A stretch of DNA of 64,000 nt from Sialis fuliginosa (GCA_961205875.1 OY540809.1:9808267-9872266), one strand, 5' to 3'. Shown: positions 11,961-24,694, counted from the stretch's first letter. The notes: generated by a model not told the origin, from the sequence alone. Made by a program: numbers and translations.

Positions 11961-13130
11961 CGTTGAGCTTGGCTTTATATACATATATTAATGATTAAGG
12001 ATTATGTAATATACACTATACATACTACATAGTGGTACATCTAGTGTGTGTGTGGGGGGGGGGGGATAAAAGTTAATTCATTTTAAATAATTAACATTAT
12101 GTTTTGTATTTATTTTTATATATATATTTATGTTTATATTTTTGTTGATATTTTATTTATTCTTGTTACAAAACTTAATTAAAATTAATTTAGCGAGCTG
12201 TTATGTAGTGTGTGGATTTTTTGCAATTTCGTTTCCACACAGACCAAAATCCATGAAAAACGTAACACAATTTGGTATCCGTAAAAAACTATTCGTTAGT
12301 TTTTAATATACCGGGAACCAATAAAAAAGAATGCTCTTAATATTCGCTCATAAAGCGGTCTGGAACTTAATAATTAGTTGATCGATAAGTACATAATAAA
12401 ATAGAACAGTAAAAAGTTATTGGAATATTTGGAAAATATTATGAATAATTTAAAAAAAGTAACTACTTACAAGGAAATATTTATATTTATTTAGTTCAAA
12501 TTCTTTTTATTTTCAGAAACGTATTTTTTTGTACGTGCCTGCATATTTTTGACAAGGCAATACAAAATGTGTGAGCAGTTGAAATTTCATGCTCTGTTTA
12601 ATATTTTTTATGAGGTGCTATTTCATGACAAAAAGAAAAATGTTTTACAACCTTATTTTTTATATGTGGGTATTGTGTATATTTTGAGTTAAGATACAAT
12701 CGTAGACAAGAGTAACTGAAATTAATATTTTTATTTATTTCAACAAAACTTTTCATTAACTTTTTACCAATTTTTCATTACTGTTTTTTCAGTACTGTTT
12801 TTCAGAAACTAGAATGATGGATTAAACGACCCCTGTTTTTTTTGCTATTGCATCAACAATATTTACATTTTCCACACGAACACTTATAAAATATAGTGCT
12901 CGGCAAAACTCAGTTAACCGATTTGCATACAGAACAAAAAGAAAAGAAGAGCATACAGAAACATTGTTTATTAATTGGTAATTTAAATACAAAAGTATAT
13001 ATAATGACGGATTAAATGTTACATCTTTAGTGCATCTTATACGGGCTGCCATAGCGTACTTTGCAGACAGTGTTGCCAAGTCCGCACAGTTTTGTTTTCT
13101 GAATTATTCCGGGCCCTGTATATCTAGTAC
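11961..13130. other. Stretch with no gene seen, including a GT/poly-G tract
   Basis: A GTGTGTG run grades into a poly-G tract at about 12044-12065. The rest is AT-rich. The minus-strand open frame 12822-13079 has no recognisable motif. Confidence 0.5.
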
Positions 13131-13635
13131 AGCGGTTCTTAAACTAGGTGCTAGTATAATATAATTCCTCGATTTTCAAGCCATGAGCTTTTTTCAGAGG
13201 TCCGCCTGAACTTTTGCCGGGGGTCTGTGAAACATGTTTGGCATAAATTAAAGTACTTTTACATATTTACCAATGATTAATTACTATCTAACGATCTTCT
13301 TTGTTTTTCTGTCAGGGAGGCAGGGGTTATTTTAGTGTGTAGTTATTTCTGCAGTTGTAAAAGCTAAGTGTAGTGCAAAAAATTGAAAAAATGTATAATA
13401 TATAAATAAAATAATAAAATGTAATGTAAGAAATGTAGAGCAAAAAATAGGTCATTGCAGTTGTAAAAGAAAAAATATAAGAAATGTCATGCAAAAATCA
13501 AAGGTCATTGCAGTTGAAAAGCAAAAAAATTGTAAGTATGTACCAAAAAAAAAGGTTGTAAAATTTTCTTAAAATAACCCCTGAAAAAAAATTATTCAAA
13601 AGGGGGTCCCTAGACCTCATAAGTTTGAATGCAGG
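13131..13635. mobile_element. Degenerate hAT-like element
   Basis: The left end CAGCGGTTCTTAAACTAGG matches the hAT MITE at 18967. The right end carries the matching AAAAGGGGGTCCCTAGACC and ATAAGTTT block at about 13597-13626, with a decayed tip. The interior holds imperfect tandem units at about 13345-13530 (GGTCATTGCAGTTG type). Target duplication is not recognisable. Confidence 0.5.
13345..13530 (+). repeat. Imperfect tandem units around GCAGTTGTAAAAG
   Basis: Three spaced copies of a CATTGCAGTTG(T)AAAAG core with ATGTAGAGCAAAAAAT-like spacers, roughly 65 bp apart where regular. They sit inside the degenerate hAT-like element. Confidence 0.5.
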
Positions 13636-14774
13636 TACTTTGGACTGTACAAAAAGAAGGAACTAGTATATGTGTGTATTATATCTCTAATAGAAATAAC
13701 AACTTCTTAAACTAAAAAAGCAAAAAACAATGAAAATAGATAGCGAATTTCAATATATTTAATGTATTACATTTTATCTGACTGAAACGCATTTATAGAA
13801 ATTGGAATAAGAAGAAAACGAGCAATTGCAAAGTTTAAATTGAGGGCATGAGTAAGTACAAAACATAGAAGATATGGCGTGGAAAGAAGTGATCATTTGT
13901 AAAACAGAACTTTTTCAATATGTTGTGAAGTTTATGTTAAAGAATCGATAAGATAATGTTTGCTCTTATTGAAATTTCAAGAAGAGGTAAGTGCTATTAG
14001 AAAATGAAGTCATCAAATATTGAAACTTTAAAAGAATATACATTATTATTTATCTATGTATTATAAATATGATACAAAGTTCTCAAAGATAATGGATATA
14101 AAAGAGTGGTTATGACGTTTTTCTTTGAAACTACGAGTATAAAAGTAGATCAAAAAGTTCTACATTTTATAACTTAAAAAAACCTTTAATTTAATTTAAG
14201 TTGATTTGAAGCCAAAGGAAGTTAATTCACTTTCTTTTAGTTTGATACTAATATGACAAAATAAAATAACTTTTTTATTTTATTCGTCGTTAATTAAGTT
14301 TCTTTAATGAAAATTTAAACAACCTATAGGGTTCTAGTTTTGGCAGTATATGTATGTATATTAACATATATGAAATTAATTTTAGAGAAGTGTGACAACG
14401 TCTGTTCTATAAAACTTATTAATTTTTAAAACATCTTGTTTATTATAACACTAGCGCATTGGACCTGGTGTTACCCGGGTAAATATCAACAAAATTATAA
14501 TGACCTAAAATATTCAACAGGCCTACTCAACATGCCCACAACACACGGTTCACTGCGAATTGTTTTTTTTTTCCGAATTTACACAAAAAATCCACAAATT
14601 ATTCACCTAAATCTAACCTCAATTTCCATATTTTTTGGAAGTGAAATGTTTCTTTATATTTCAATTGTCAATCAATATATTTCAAAATATTGAATCATCC
14701 AATTGTTCGACAAAATATTTGAAATTAATAAAATATTGAAACCGTAAATTCTTGAAAATTGTAGAATTCTTTAT
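13636..14774. other. Stretch with no gene seen
   Basis: AT-rich. The open frame 14436-14693 (+) has no recognisable domain and ordinary local composition. I treat it as chance. Confidence 0.5.
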
Positions 14775-15006
14775 TCCATGGCATGACAGTTGTATGCTGT
14801 AACATCATGGAAACAAATCACGACTTGATAAAGATTTTTTAGTCTTTTGATGTTAAATCTTAGGTTTTTATAAAATATTAATAGCCATGAACATGCACAG
14901 AAAAATTATCGAGTTATTAGTGAAAACCGCATTGAAATCGGTTCAATAATTCCCGATTCTATAAGCCTAGCTCATACAAACGAACATTCATTTTTATATA
15001 TATAGA
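14775..15006 (-). repeat. REP-3 interspersed repeat, minus copy
   Basis: Read on the minus strand: CTCTATATATATAAAAATGA, GTTCGTTTGTATGAGCTAGG, ATTGAACCGATTTCAATGCG, then AAAGACTAAAAAATCTTTAT, CAAGTCGTGATTTGTTTCC and a TGACAGTT-type segment. Plus-strand copies of the same block are at 29560-29805 and 31500-31660. Confidence 0.75.
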
Positions 15007-15559
15007 GATTATAATAGAATTTTTATTAAATTAGTTATAAATACAGAATAAAATTACAGATATAATTTTTTATTTCATAAAAAGTGAAGTAGTATTTTTT
15101 ATACCTACTTATATGTTATGAAACTTTATCAAAATTAACTGGTTTGGCTTTATCTTACATCTTTTATCTCATAATATATTTCACAGAATAATGAACTTAA
15201 TTAAAATAAATTCATAAAACAATGCATCAAAACGTTAAAATTGTACATAAATATATAAAGACAGATAACGGCACTAAATTGTTATGATATCAGTAAGACG
15301 TCAAAAAATAAATGAAGGAGAAATGCAACGATGATTCGCGCGAAGAAGGAAAGTGAAATAAGTATTCGAGACAGTGGCGCATCGAACTTAAACATTTACG
15401 GGATGTTTTGCAAACAATTTTATTTATTATCAAATGAATACACATATTATAATATTATTAATATAAACGAATATAAAATTTACGATTAAATAATATACAG
15501 GTTGATTCAAGATAAGCGTGACAAACATCAATAATAAGCCAAGAATGCTATATATTTAA

Positions 15560-15694
15560 ACGCGGTGATCTTGAGATGGATCTTGTTTTCTGGGTATAAG
15601 CTGCGTCTTTTGAAATATAAGTTTTTAAAATGGTGTGACGAAACGTTGGCTGATAGAACAATAAAATCGACGCGGATTGTACCCAGAAGCCAAG
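15560..15694 (-). mobile_element. FB-1 copy, degraded
   Basis: Arms GATCTTGTTTTCTGGGTATA and its decayed inverse CCCAGAAGCCAAGATC are preserved. The tail of the family is on the left (GCGGTGATCTTGA), so orientation is reversed. The GACGAAACGTTGGC block remains, but most of one arm is lost. Flanking duplication is not evident. Confidence 0.6.
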
Positions 15695-15844
15695 ATCAAA
15701 ATTTTTTTTGCAAATATTTGTCTGTAATTCGTATATAAATATCATTTTGTTAATTTGTCATAGGATCAACAGTTTACGAGGAATGTGATGTAAAAGATAG
15801 TAATGCAGAGTTTAACTCAATTCAAGTATTTTAATGTACATACT

Positions 15845-16361
15845 ATTTTTAAATTAAATGTACTGAATTAGAAATATTTGTTGATATTTGATTACTACCA
15901 TTTCTGAATATTAATCTATATACATTTATCTGTCTTACAGTGTGATTTGATGACAATCGGCCAGTAGGTGTCAAAATGGTGGAAATTTAAACTAATTATT
16001 AGTATTATTAATTATTATATTATCATAGCAATTGCTTTACAATGTTTTAAATTTGACGATTCTTTCTTTTATATATGTTGTGCCGTAGTAATTATCATTT
16101 TGTAATCATTAGCAAGTGTCCATCACTACGTGCTCATTACTAATTTTACTTTATCCATTACTGGAGAAAAAACATAAACAAAATAAAAGGTTATAATTTA
16201 ATAAACAAACTATATTTGCGGGCTGTGGTAATTAAATTGATTAAATAAAGAATTACTTGTTTATTAGTAACATGAGTTCATGAGAATAACAAAAAAGAAG
16301 CCCGTTAATCACAAAAACAGTAAACCTTCTCTTATAGCGGTCATAACTGGTGCCAGTACCT
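15845..16361 (-). mobile_element. MITE-1 copy 3, one end truncated
   Basis: The right boundary is CTGGTGCCAGTACCT followed by TA. All internal family landmarks are present in reverse order. The opposite terminal repeat is missing, the sequence entering the family near ATGTACTGAATTAGAAA. Confidence 0.8.
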
Positions 16362-16429
16362 TATATAGATAACAGCAAAAACCCGGATAGAAAAAACTTA
16401 AAAATTTAAACTAAAATAAATTCTTATTT

Positions 16430-16640
16430 CTGCGAGGAGGTGTTGCAGTCCTGCAGAGTCTTTGGACGCGCTCGGTTGGAGATTTCTTTGTGAAATAAGG
16501 AGAACGCATCCGGTAATTAATTATAAATTAAAAGTTGCCTCCGCGGACGTCAGCGAGTTTTAAAAAATAATTAAAGTTTTAACTCGTTAGATAACAGACA
16601 GTTACAGCACGCGGGAGGAGTAGCATAATCAGATTAGGCA
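16430..16640. other. GC-richer unassigned block
   Basis: Composition rises locally (GCGAGGAGGTGTTGCAG, CTCCGCGGACGTCAGCG). A plus-strand frame of about 24 codons ends near 16490, but I do not recognise it. It may be a relic of a retroelement or a decayed exon; nothing firm can be said. Confidence 0.3.
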
Positions 16641-16809
16641 CTGTATATTTACAGGACAGTACTTAGGTCATTTGGCCCACGGGGACAATAACACTTATAC
16701 GCTTAATAAATTATTTTATGAAGTCCATTTTTTTGTTATTTATGTACTATCTAAATCTCCTAACCGATTAATGTTTATTACGTTGAAGAATTATTTTTTA
16801 ACAGAATGG

Positions 16810-17046
16810 CCTCGGGTCGCATAAAGCAAAATTAAGCACAATTAGTTAATCAGTTGTTTTTAAACCATGACTAATGTTAATTCTAAACTTAATCCCAATT
16901 TGTAAATGAAAAATTCACTAAATATGATAATTGTTTACCTTATAAAATATATCATAACCGTGATTGTTTTTTAGAATTGGCGTAATAATGGTTTTAAAAC
17001 AACTGATTAATTAATTGTGATTCATTTTGCTTTGTGCAACCCAAGG
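16810..17046. mobile_element. MITE-2 copy 1, 237 bp with 3-bp duplication
   Basis: The long inverted ends of about 75 bp start CCTCGGGTCGCATAAAGC and end TTGTGCAACCCAAGG (reverse). The flanks carry TGG on both sides (16807-16809 and 17047-17049). The copy at 35539-35775 has exactly the same length. A 3-bp duplication suggests PIF/Harbinger (inference). Confidence 0.85.
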
Positions 17047-17249
17047 TGGGTGAAGTATTTTTACCTTTTACGAGTATTTTTTTTAACAAACAAAAAATTC
17101 TATGGAATTTAATTATTGATAATATAATTTATTACCCTTATGTATATGTCTTCTTCATAATATTTCAAGTTGTAATACTAGATATCAAAATAAAGTAAAT
17201 AAGTAACCCTAATTATACGTATTTTTTTATAAACGCGAAAGTCTTCTAG

Positions 17250-17340
17250 TTTATAATTTTTGGCTTCTAGGTGTAAGTCAAGTCAATTTGGTTTATATTA
17301 AGGCTCAAAGCTAGTTCTTATTTTGTTATCCATTTAAAAA
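17250..17340 (+). repeat. FB-1 arm fragment
   Basis: TTGGCTTCTAGGTGTAAG followed by a decayed GTCAATTTGGTTTAT matches the outer part of one FB-1 arm. Only a short remnant survives. Confidence 0.5.
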
Positions 17341-18366
17341 AATCAATATAGGTAAGTTTTTTTTAAAGTATCGTAATAGTCAAAAAAAATATTCTTCTGT
17401 CAGAAAAATGTATAAAAAATTGGAAAATGATCGAGGAATATCTTTATGCACGTGCAAGTTGAAAAAAAAACTGAATTTTTTTCGTAGTTTATATTCCAAT
17501 CAGCTTATAAAAATATTTATGTTTAATTAAAGTGTTTTGAAAGTGAAAATTTAGTGTAAAATATTAAGCTTAATTCAAATTTATTTGTAAATATTTTACG
17601 ATAAAAAACAACACTTTTAGGGCAGTGACTTTTTGGATATAATATAACTTCATTTGATAAAATAAAATCTGATATTGTACCCACATTAGTATACGTGATT
17701 TCAGATATTGTTATTAACACATTCACATAAATGAGATGTCTAAATGTATATTGTTTGTATATACCTAAACAAACTGATGAAATTATTGATTCCTTTGTGA
17801 CATTTAGTTCGGTTCTGTTTATTTCTGGTTGTTTTTTATTCACAAACTCCTAATTAATTCTATAACTTTTGGTGATGTAGATTCGTTCGGCCGATCGTTA
17901 ATATATTTGCCGATTTTTTTGTTGTTATCCGCTTGAGTTATTAGCACTTTTCATTTGCACTCGTAAAAAATATATTAATTTTTCAACTGCAAATGATTTT
18001 TTCAAAGATTCTACTTTAAGAATTATTTCTTAAATACATAATTAAAGAAGTTATTCCAGGAATAGAACTCCTTGGAAAAGTGTTTTGTCTGTGTCATCTT
18101 TCTTATAGCGAGGGTTTAAATTTAAAGTTTTGTATAAATTAAAGAGAAATGAGTTATTGTCACTTTCCTTTTCTTTTTAAATTAGTTATTCTTTGATAAA
18201 CTATGTCATCCATTGTATTAAAATATCTATATTTGAACTATTACTAATTGTAAGTTTGAGTTGTACTGACTTGTGTTCAAAAACTATTGATATATTTACA
18301 AAATAAATTAATAAATATTATTTAAAAATAGAAAACAATGATAAAAATAAATATGTTTATTTATCA

Positions 18367-18690
18367 CTAGCTGTTACCCGCGACTTCGTTCGCATGAAAT
18401 TTAGATTAGGTAATACAGATTTCTATAATAGGTTTTGGTTTCGCATTTGCACGCTAGATGTCTACGCTAAAAAAGTATAACCTATTGTGCGTACAAATGT
18501 CACACCTGTCACACACTCATATTTTATCTTATACATTTTTCAGGATACAAAGTAGCCTATGTCCTTCCTCAGTAAGCTATTTCCCTGCCGAATTTCATCA
18601 TGATCGGTTCAATGGCTTGACCGTGAAAAGGTTACAAACAAACAGACAGACAGAGAGACAGAGATTGTCGTATTTATAATATTAGTATGG
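18367..18690 (+). repeat. REP-2 SINE-like repeat, full-looking copy
   Basis: Begins CTAGCTGTTACCCGCGACTT, continues with AAAGTATAACCTATTG, AAGTAGCCTATGTCCTTCC and TGACCGTGAAAAGGTTAC. It ends in a GACAGACAGAGAGACAGAG run and TTTATAATATTAGTATGGA. This is the best preserved of three copies. Such tails are widespread in moth genomes; here they are non-coding. Confidence 0.75.
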
Positions 18691-18844
18691 ATTTAATATA
18701 ATGAGTTTTCTTTTTTGAATATTTTCATTAATCCAGCTTTTAAAAGCTTTCAGAGCAGAGTGCGAAAATATTAAGATAAATAATCGAGGAAATTCTGTAA
18801 TAGCTGAGTAAGTCATATTATTTGTTCATGCACTCACCTATTTA

Positions 18845-18890
18845 AGGTGCTAGTATAATTCCCCGATTTTCAAGCCATGAGCTTTTTCTG
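18845..18890 (+). repeat. Short dispersed repeat, also at 13147-13193
   Basis: The block GGTGCTAGTATAATTCCCCG followed by ATTTTCAAGCCATGAGC occurs twice in the window. In both places it sits next to a hAT end of the CAGYGGTTCTTAAACT type. Confidence 0.7.
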
Positions 18891-18966
18891 TAATGTTGTA
18901 AATTTACTTCGAATGAAACAGTATTAATAACCCAAAAATATATATTTGGGGGTTGATACATTAATG

Positions 18967-19081
18967 CAGTGGTTCTTAAACTAGGGTCCGCTGAAATTGT
19001 TTTTATATCCGGGAGAGGGGGTCCATGAAAAATAATTGTTCAAAAGGGGGTCCCAAGACCATATAAGTTTAAGAACCGCTG
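18967..19081. mobile_element. hAT-type MITE, 115 bp
   Basis: Ends CAGTGGTTCTTAAACT and AGTTTAAGAACCGCTG are inverted with one mismatch. Flanking 8-bp duplications CATTAATG and CATTAGTG differ at one base. CAGTGG-like ends and 8-bp duplications are diagnostic of hAT. The copy also shares AAAAGGGGGTCCC with the degenerate element at 13131. Confidence 0.85.
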
Positions 19082-19089
19082 CATTAGTG

Positions 19090-21778
19090 CATATCATATT
19101 AAAAATTGAGAGACAAATAATTAATTATAGTATTAAAAAGGGAAATTTGAATAAAATTAATAAACATGTAAGTTATTATAAATAACTGAAAATAGTTTCA
19201 ATAGTTTAAAAGTAAACATATGTATATTATGAACACATATTAATACGTATACTATTGAAGTTATTTGTAAGAATATACGGACAAAAAGTTTTAAAGCGTA
19301 TATGCATTGGAAGCAAAACATTTAAGAGGGTAATATTAGCTGAACAATCAAAATAAGTTTTTCTTGCATGGACTTTTGCAAAAGAGAACTTGCTGTATCA
19401 ACATTTTGATATCTATGCAATCAATAAATCAATGAGGATAACTTTTTTTCACTGTACTTTATCTCTATTTACTATTTATATGTGTAATAATAAAATGTCA
19501 CATTAGTCAAGTTGATAATAAATAGGGAGTCGATAAATGTGAAATATGATGATTTTATCTATTCGCTATAGGTTTCATATCTGCAAAAATTTCAACACAT
19601 TTCTTGTACTAATTTATAAAAGATGCCTACTTATTTAAGATATATATTTTAATTATTAATTTATTAAAACAACAATTTAAGAACTGTCATATAGGTTTGA
19701 TACCTCATTTGAAAGTGTTTATTAGTTAACAAAAGTTCCTGTTTTTTTATAATACCAAACAATAGAAAAAATAATATGTACTCTAAATTAAATATAAACT
19801 AATCTATTTGGAAAACAATAAACATCAAATTCAAAAACACGTACATCATAATATAATTGCATTACAATGTTAGGTATATCAATTTAATATATAACTTTTG
19901 AAATCATAAACTGTTAATTAAATATAACATATACCAACCTATAAGTTGTATTTTGTACTCTCCTACGTATAATTGATTTAATTATGTATGTATAAACTAC
20001 GTTTTAATCAAAATAATTAATTAACCATTGTTGAATGTATTTATAATACATTCTCATTTAATATAAATTACTGAATATAGTTTAAATGCGAAATCATTCA
20101 TATAATGTAAACCTTTATTATTGAATTATAATTTACAATATTATAATATGTAGTAATAAAATTTGCGACACAAAATATTTTACATTGATAAAATTAACAT
20201 TATATCTTAAATTTCTTTAGTAACCCACTTAAAAATTTATATTTTCTGAAAGAGAACATTACAGACTCCATATTTACTTAATTTAATATCGTTTGGTTTT
20301 AATTTTTTGTCATAAAAATATAAACATTCAATTTGGTCCATTTTTACCTATTTTTACACGACGGCAACACGCTACAGGTCGCAAAACGTAATAAATTAAC
20401 AACATTCTTTTTTAATCCACTTCATCTATTTGCAGAATAGAACCCTATTAAAACTCAACCAAATCAGATAACTAGAAATAAGGAAATTTGTAGTTTATTT
20501 AAGATTTTTTTTTATTTTTGAAAAATTTAATCGTAAAATATACATAATTAGCATGGTGAAAAGATACATATATATTTGTATCATTGATAATTAGGTACTT
20601 TGGAAGTTCCATAAATATCCGTTTAAACGCACTACAAATACTACAATAGTTACAACTATCATATTATTATAATATGCATGTATTTTATTTATGTCATTCA
20701 AATATATATTTAAATATTTATTTTATTTATTCTCTTAGGATGGATCGATTTAAGAAAATACAATTATTAATAAGTGGGGTTATGTCATTCATTTTATTAT
20801 GTTTTCAAATGAACTTAAATAATCACTTTTTATGCAAAAATATAAGAGAAAAATTTTGAAAATTACCCTAACTTTTTGTTAATTAATTTTGTCTTATTAA
20901 TTAATACATTTTAAAAAGATTAAGGGGTGTGCATTTTATGGCCAAGCCATGTTATTTTAAAATTGGATTCAATCAATTTAGTTTAAGAAACCAATGGAGT
21001 TAGAATACTTGCAATTTTTGCTACAGTAAAATAACAAAAACTGTATTAAATTGAAATCAAAATTATTTTCATTATACTGTTCCAATAAATTCAATTGGCA
21101 CATAAGTTACACAATAAACCGCATGTTATTCTAAACTCCCCCAAACAAAAAAACACATATTATTCAAATAGATACAAAATACTTGACATACATTAAATAC
21201 AAGAGTGTGTTTCTCTTAGAGGAACATTGATAGGTATTGAAATACCGTAACGGGTTTTCTAACAAATTCCAATTGGAATAAAACAGTTTGTGAAATGCCA
21301 GTTGCGTTATCCGTATCTATTCTTGTCGAATCCACTATTATGTGTAAAATTGCGTATCTGCATCCACCAGACACCTTTCCAGTATAGGAATTTGATTTGA
21401 ATATGTAATGCAGTGGATACTGAATTTTTTCAACAGTTTCTTTTTATAGGCTCTGTTTTATTCAGTGTAAATATTTTACTAGAAATAACCACATTTCCCA
21501 TGGACTCGGATTGGAACGCAGAGATACGAAAAATTCAATTTCTCGAATCAAATTGATGGGAATGTTTGTGAAAAGTGTCACATAAAAATAAGTAATACTG
21601 TAATAGCTATCAGAGTAGTATATGAATAGGTACATATGTATATCTTGTGTTGATTTGATAAATGTTCTGTATCTAAAAATTTAAACACTTATGTAGACGG
21701 TGTACTGTATTAATTGTAAGTAATCAAAAGCAGATACAATAAAATACCTACTATTAAACTACACAGGTACAAACACTG
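19090..21778. other. Long AT-rich stretch with no gene seen
   Basis: No exon-like composition. A MITE-4 remnant is recognisable at about 19683-19770 (AACTGTCATATAGGTTTGAT, TTTATAATACC). The 20674-20859 open frame is a chance AT-rich frame. Confidence 0.5.
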
Positions 21779-21978
21779 ACTCGGGCTAAGAAGTCCTTGT
21801 TTTATATATAACGAAAACAATATTTTTCTAACATAAGAATATACTCTATATTATTGTTTTCGTTCGACAATATTGCTTTTTAAAGAGAAACAATAATATA
21901 GTTTGATTAAGAGGATATTCTTATATTAAGAAAATATTGTTTTCGTTATAAATAAAACAAGGATTTCTTGGCCCAAGT
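21779..21978. mobile_element. 200-bp inverted-repeat MITE with nested palindromes
   Basis: Arms of about 75 bp: CTCGGGCTAAGAAGTCCTTG on the left, and CTTGGGCCAAGAAATCCTTG when the right end is read inward. Within the arms the block AACGAAAACAATAT and its complement occur four times, so the left half can also fold on itself. Flanking duplication is unresolved. Confidence 0.7.
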
Positions 21979-22034
21979 TAATTTTTTATCTCTATATATA
22001 TATATAAATAATGTGAAAATGATTTTTAATGGCT

Positions 22035-22300
22035 AAGTAGTGGTGCGTTATACAGTAGGCACTACGCAATTGCCTAGAACCTCACGATGAAGGGAGGGGG
22101 GGGGGGGGTGAATAATATAAGGTAAATAAATACCTTTTTATTTTATTTTTTAAACCAAAACCAAAATAATTTGAAGAGAAAAAAGTTCTGATGAAATTTT
22201 TTTCAATGTTCGTAAAAATTTTGAGATTTTCTTTATTCCACGGGTGGAGAGGCGAATATTTATTCTGCTTGAAGCCCCCGAATATCATAAAGCGCCACTG
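22035..22300. mobile_element. Possible degenerate hAT element with G run
   Basis: TAGTGGTGCGTTATACAG at the left and AAAGCGCCACTGGG at the right look like decayed CAGTGGCG-type hAT ends. The interior holds GAAGGGAGGG running into about ten more G. No matching 8-bp duplication, so this is only suggestive. Confidence 0.35.
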
Positions 22301-22309
22301 GGTCTATGC

Positions 22310-23164
22310 ATAACTGGTAAATTCACATTTTTAGGTAATATTGGTACCTGTGCCTATAAATGAATATTAAAACATAGTTTTCCTTAAAAATAAACAAAAA
22401 CTTATTAATTTAAATAATTTTTAAAAGATGATATAATTAAATATCATCAAGTTTTTAAGCATCTAAATTATATGATATCTTTTATAAAAAAATCAAATAT
22501 ATAGGATTCTTTATATTAGTGCACTAAAGTATCGTCAAATTTAAATTTTCACAACACATTTTTTAACTTATCTACGGATATGGTACTCTGTTGAAAAATC
22601 ATTAATCTAGATTTTAATTGGCTTTAATATACATCACAATTTATCTGTTAAAAATAATTGTTCATATGTATAAGTACACATTTTCTAAATGTCTTGTTGA
22701 TAGAATTAATCAGTAATTTGTCATGCAGAATTTTTGTTTATTTATAATTACATTTCAAATTCTAATCTTATTTGTGCTGTGAGGCAGAATATAATTTGAT
22801 TTCATGCTGAATAATTGAGAGATAATCAAGACACATGTATAAACGTAATTAGACTTTGTGTTGTATGGTATATTGATTAACTTTAAGTAAAATTGAGCAA
22901 TTTAATATTATAATCTATTCATGAAATAAAGTAAATTGGTAACATTGAATATAATTTAAATACATTGAGTTTTAATGAATATAAGCCTTGCTTACCTATA
23001 TTATGTCAGAACATTGAAAAGATTGGTACTAAATAACTTTACTCAGAATTAAAATTGTATTCCCCAAGCAGTGAATGCGTATAACAAGGTATTTCTGAAA
23101 ACGAATCACTAATATAATGTTAATGAACTGCGATAATAAACGAACAAAATATCAAAAATATATA
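22310..23164. other. Stretch with no gene seen
   Basis: Uniformly AT-rich with no recognisable repeat ends or coding signals. Confidence 0.5.
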
Positions 23165-23685
23165 AGGTATAAGAGAAAGTTTTCGGTTTTTTGGATTAAT
23201 GGGCTTGTTTTTTGTAATTCTCATGAACTCATGTTACTAATAAAACAAGTAACTCTTTATTTAATCAATTTAATTACCAAAGTCACCAAATATAGTTTTA
23301 TTTTGTTCATGTTTTTCTCCAGGTAAAACCAGTAATGAGTACGCAGTGATGGATACTTGCTAATGATTACAAAATGATAAGTATCATACTACAACACAAA
23401 AGATATAAAAAAAAGAATCGTCAAATTTGAAACAATGTAAAGCAGTTGCTATGATAATATAATAATTAATAAATAAATTATACTAATAATTAGTTTAAAT
23501 GTCTACCATTTTGACATCTATTGGCCGATTGTCATCAAATCACGCTGTAAGACAGTTAAATGTATGTATATGGATTAATATTCAGAAATGGTAGTAATCA
23601 AATATTAACATATATTTCTAATTCAGTATATTTAATTTAAAAATAGCCATTACTGGGATCATATCTAAGACTGGTGCCAGTACCT
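23165..23685 (+). mobile_element. MITE-1 copy 4
   Basis: The left end follows TA (AGGTATAAGAGAAAG) with an internal loss of about 30 bp near the tip. The right end CTGGTGCCAGTACCT precedes TA. The body landmarks AACTCATGTTACTAAT and CCAGTAATGAGTACGCAGTG are present. Confidence 0.85.
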
Positions 23686-24138
23686 TATTTTAAGACCGTA
23701 TGCTTCTTTTCGATTTAATACTTACCAATGAAAATTAGATTAACTTATTATTGGAAAGAATTTGTATATGTACAAACAGATATCGTTTGATGTTATTAAT
23801 ACAGCTTTGAAGGACCACGCAGTTTTTTTGAAAACGGTTTACCTTTAAGTGGTACTCAATAGGTCCAGCAACATTTTTTTAAATTGCATTCTATTACTTT
23901 TTATACATAGTTTTATGCTGAACACACTGTCTTAATTAAATTTAAATCGAGCTATTCAAATTGAAGATATTTTATCTTGGAAGTTAGGAACTATAACCGA
24001 TGATAGATATTGCTAGGTAAATTGGTGTTCTTAATTATCTTAAACAAGATATAGGATTTATAACACGCTTCCTAGCATTGTTACCATTGTTCTCCACAAA
24101 CATCGCTCCATGTAGTTATCGGCGTATAACATCCTGTA

Positions 24139-24694
24139 TAGTAAAAGCTCCTTATTCGCGCTTCCTTCATTCGCGTTTTCACTATTCGCGAATTAAAAAA
24201 ATGCGACCCAATTCCTATATTCGCGGCTAAAGATTTCTTTATTCGCGGATCTAATCAGTACACACATAATAATAAAAAGGATTCCAATAGGTATCCAACC
24301 CAATATCTTAGTGAAGGTTTAAGAATGGCAAATGAGCTTTGTGATTTCTTTATGAAAATTGATCCTTCTATGGAACGAAGTCTTATTTTTAAGAGGCAAA
24401 TTGCTAATGCCACTGCTGAATATCAATCTGAATTGAAGGAGCTTTTAAAAACTGCCAAGCAAGAAAAAATTAGAAAATTCTTTAAGCCATTGCCTAAGCC
24501 TGAAGATAATAATTAATCAATATGGTCAAAAACTTCAATTAAATTGATTTTTTTATATTGTATTTGTTTATTTATTTTGTCACCTAAGAACGTATCCCCT
24601 ATAATCCCATATAAATTACCATTCCGTATTCACGATTTCTGTATTCGCGGCATATTTATGGAACATATACCCCGCGAATAAAGAGCTTTTACTG
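24139..24694 (+). mobile_element. Tigger/pogo-type element, internally deleted (556 bp)
   Basis: Terminal inverted repeats: left TAGTAAAAGCTCCTTATTCG, right read inward CAGTAAAAGCTCTTTATTCG, flanked by TA (24137-24138, 24695-24696). ATTCGCG is repeated many times in the subterminal regions. The interior retains a C-terminal transposase fragment. Ends plus TA target site plus the fragment together support the pogo branch of Tc1/mariner. Confidence 0.85.
24250..24516 (+). pseudogene. C-terminal remnant of a Tigger/pogo-like transposase
   Basis: The frame is open from about 24250 and ends at a stop at 24514-24516; an ATG at 24325 gives 63 residues. It reads LSEGLRMANELCDFFMKID, then ERSLIFKRQIANA, and ends KIRKFFKPLPKPED. 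A hydrophobic and acidic tail closing in a K-x-x-x-FFK motif is typical of Tigger/jerky transposase C-termini, where it follows the DDE domain. The DNA-binding and catalytic parts are absent, so the product cannot catalyse transposition. The assignment rests on motif memory plus the pogo-like ends around it. Confidence 0.65.

Noticed and set aside
22035..22300. hAT element with confident ends
   Set aside because: The ends are suggestive but 8-bp flanks do not match, so it is kept only as a low-confidence feature.
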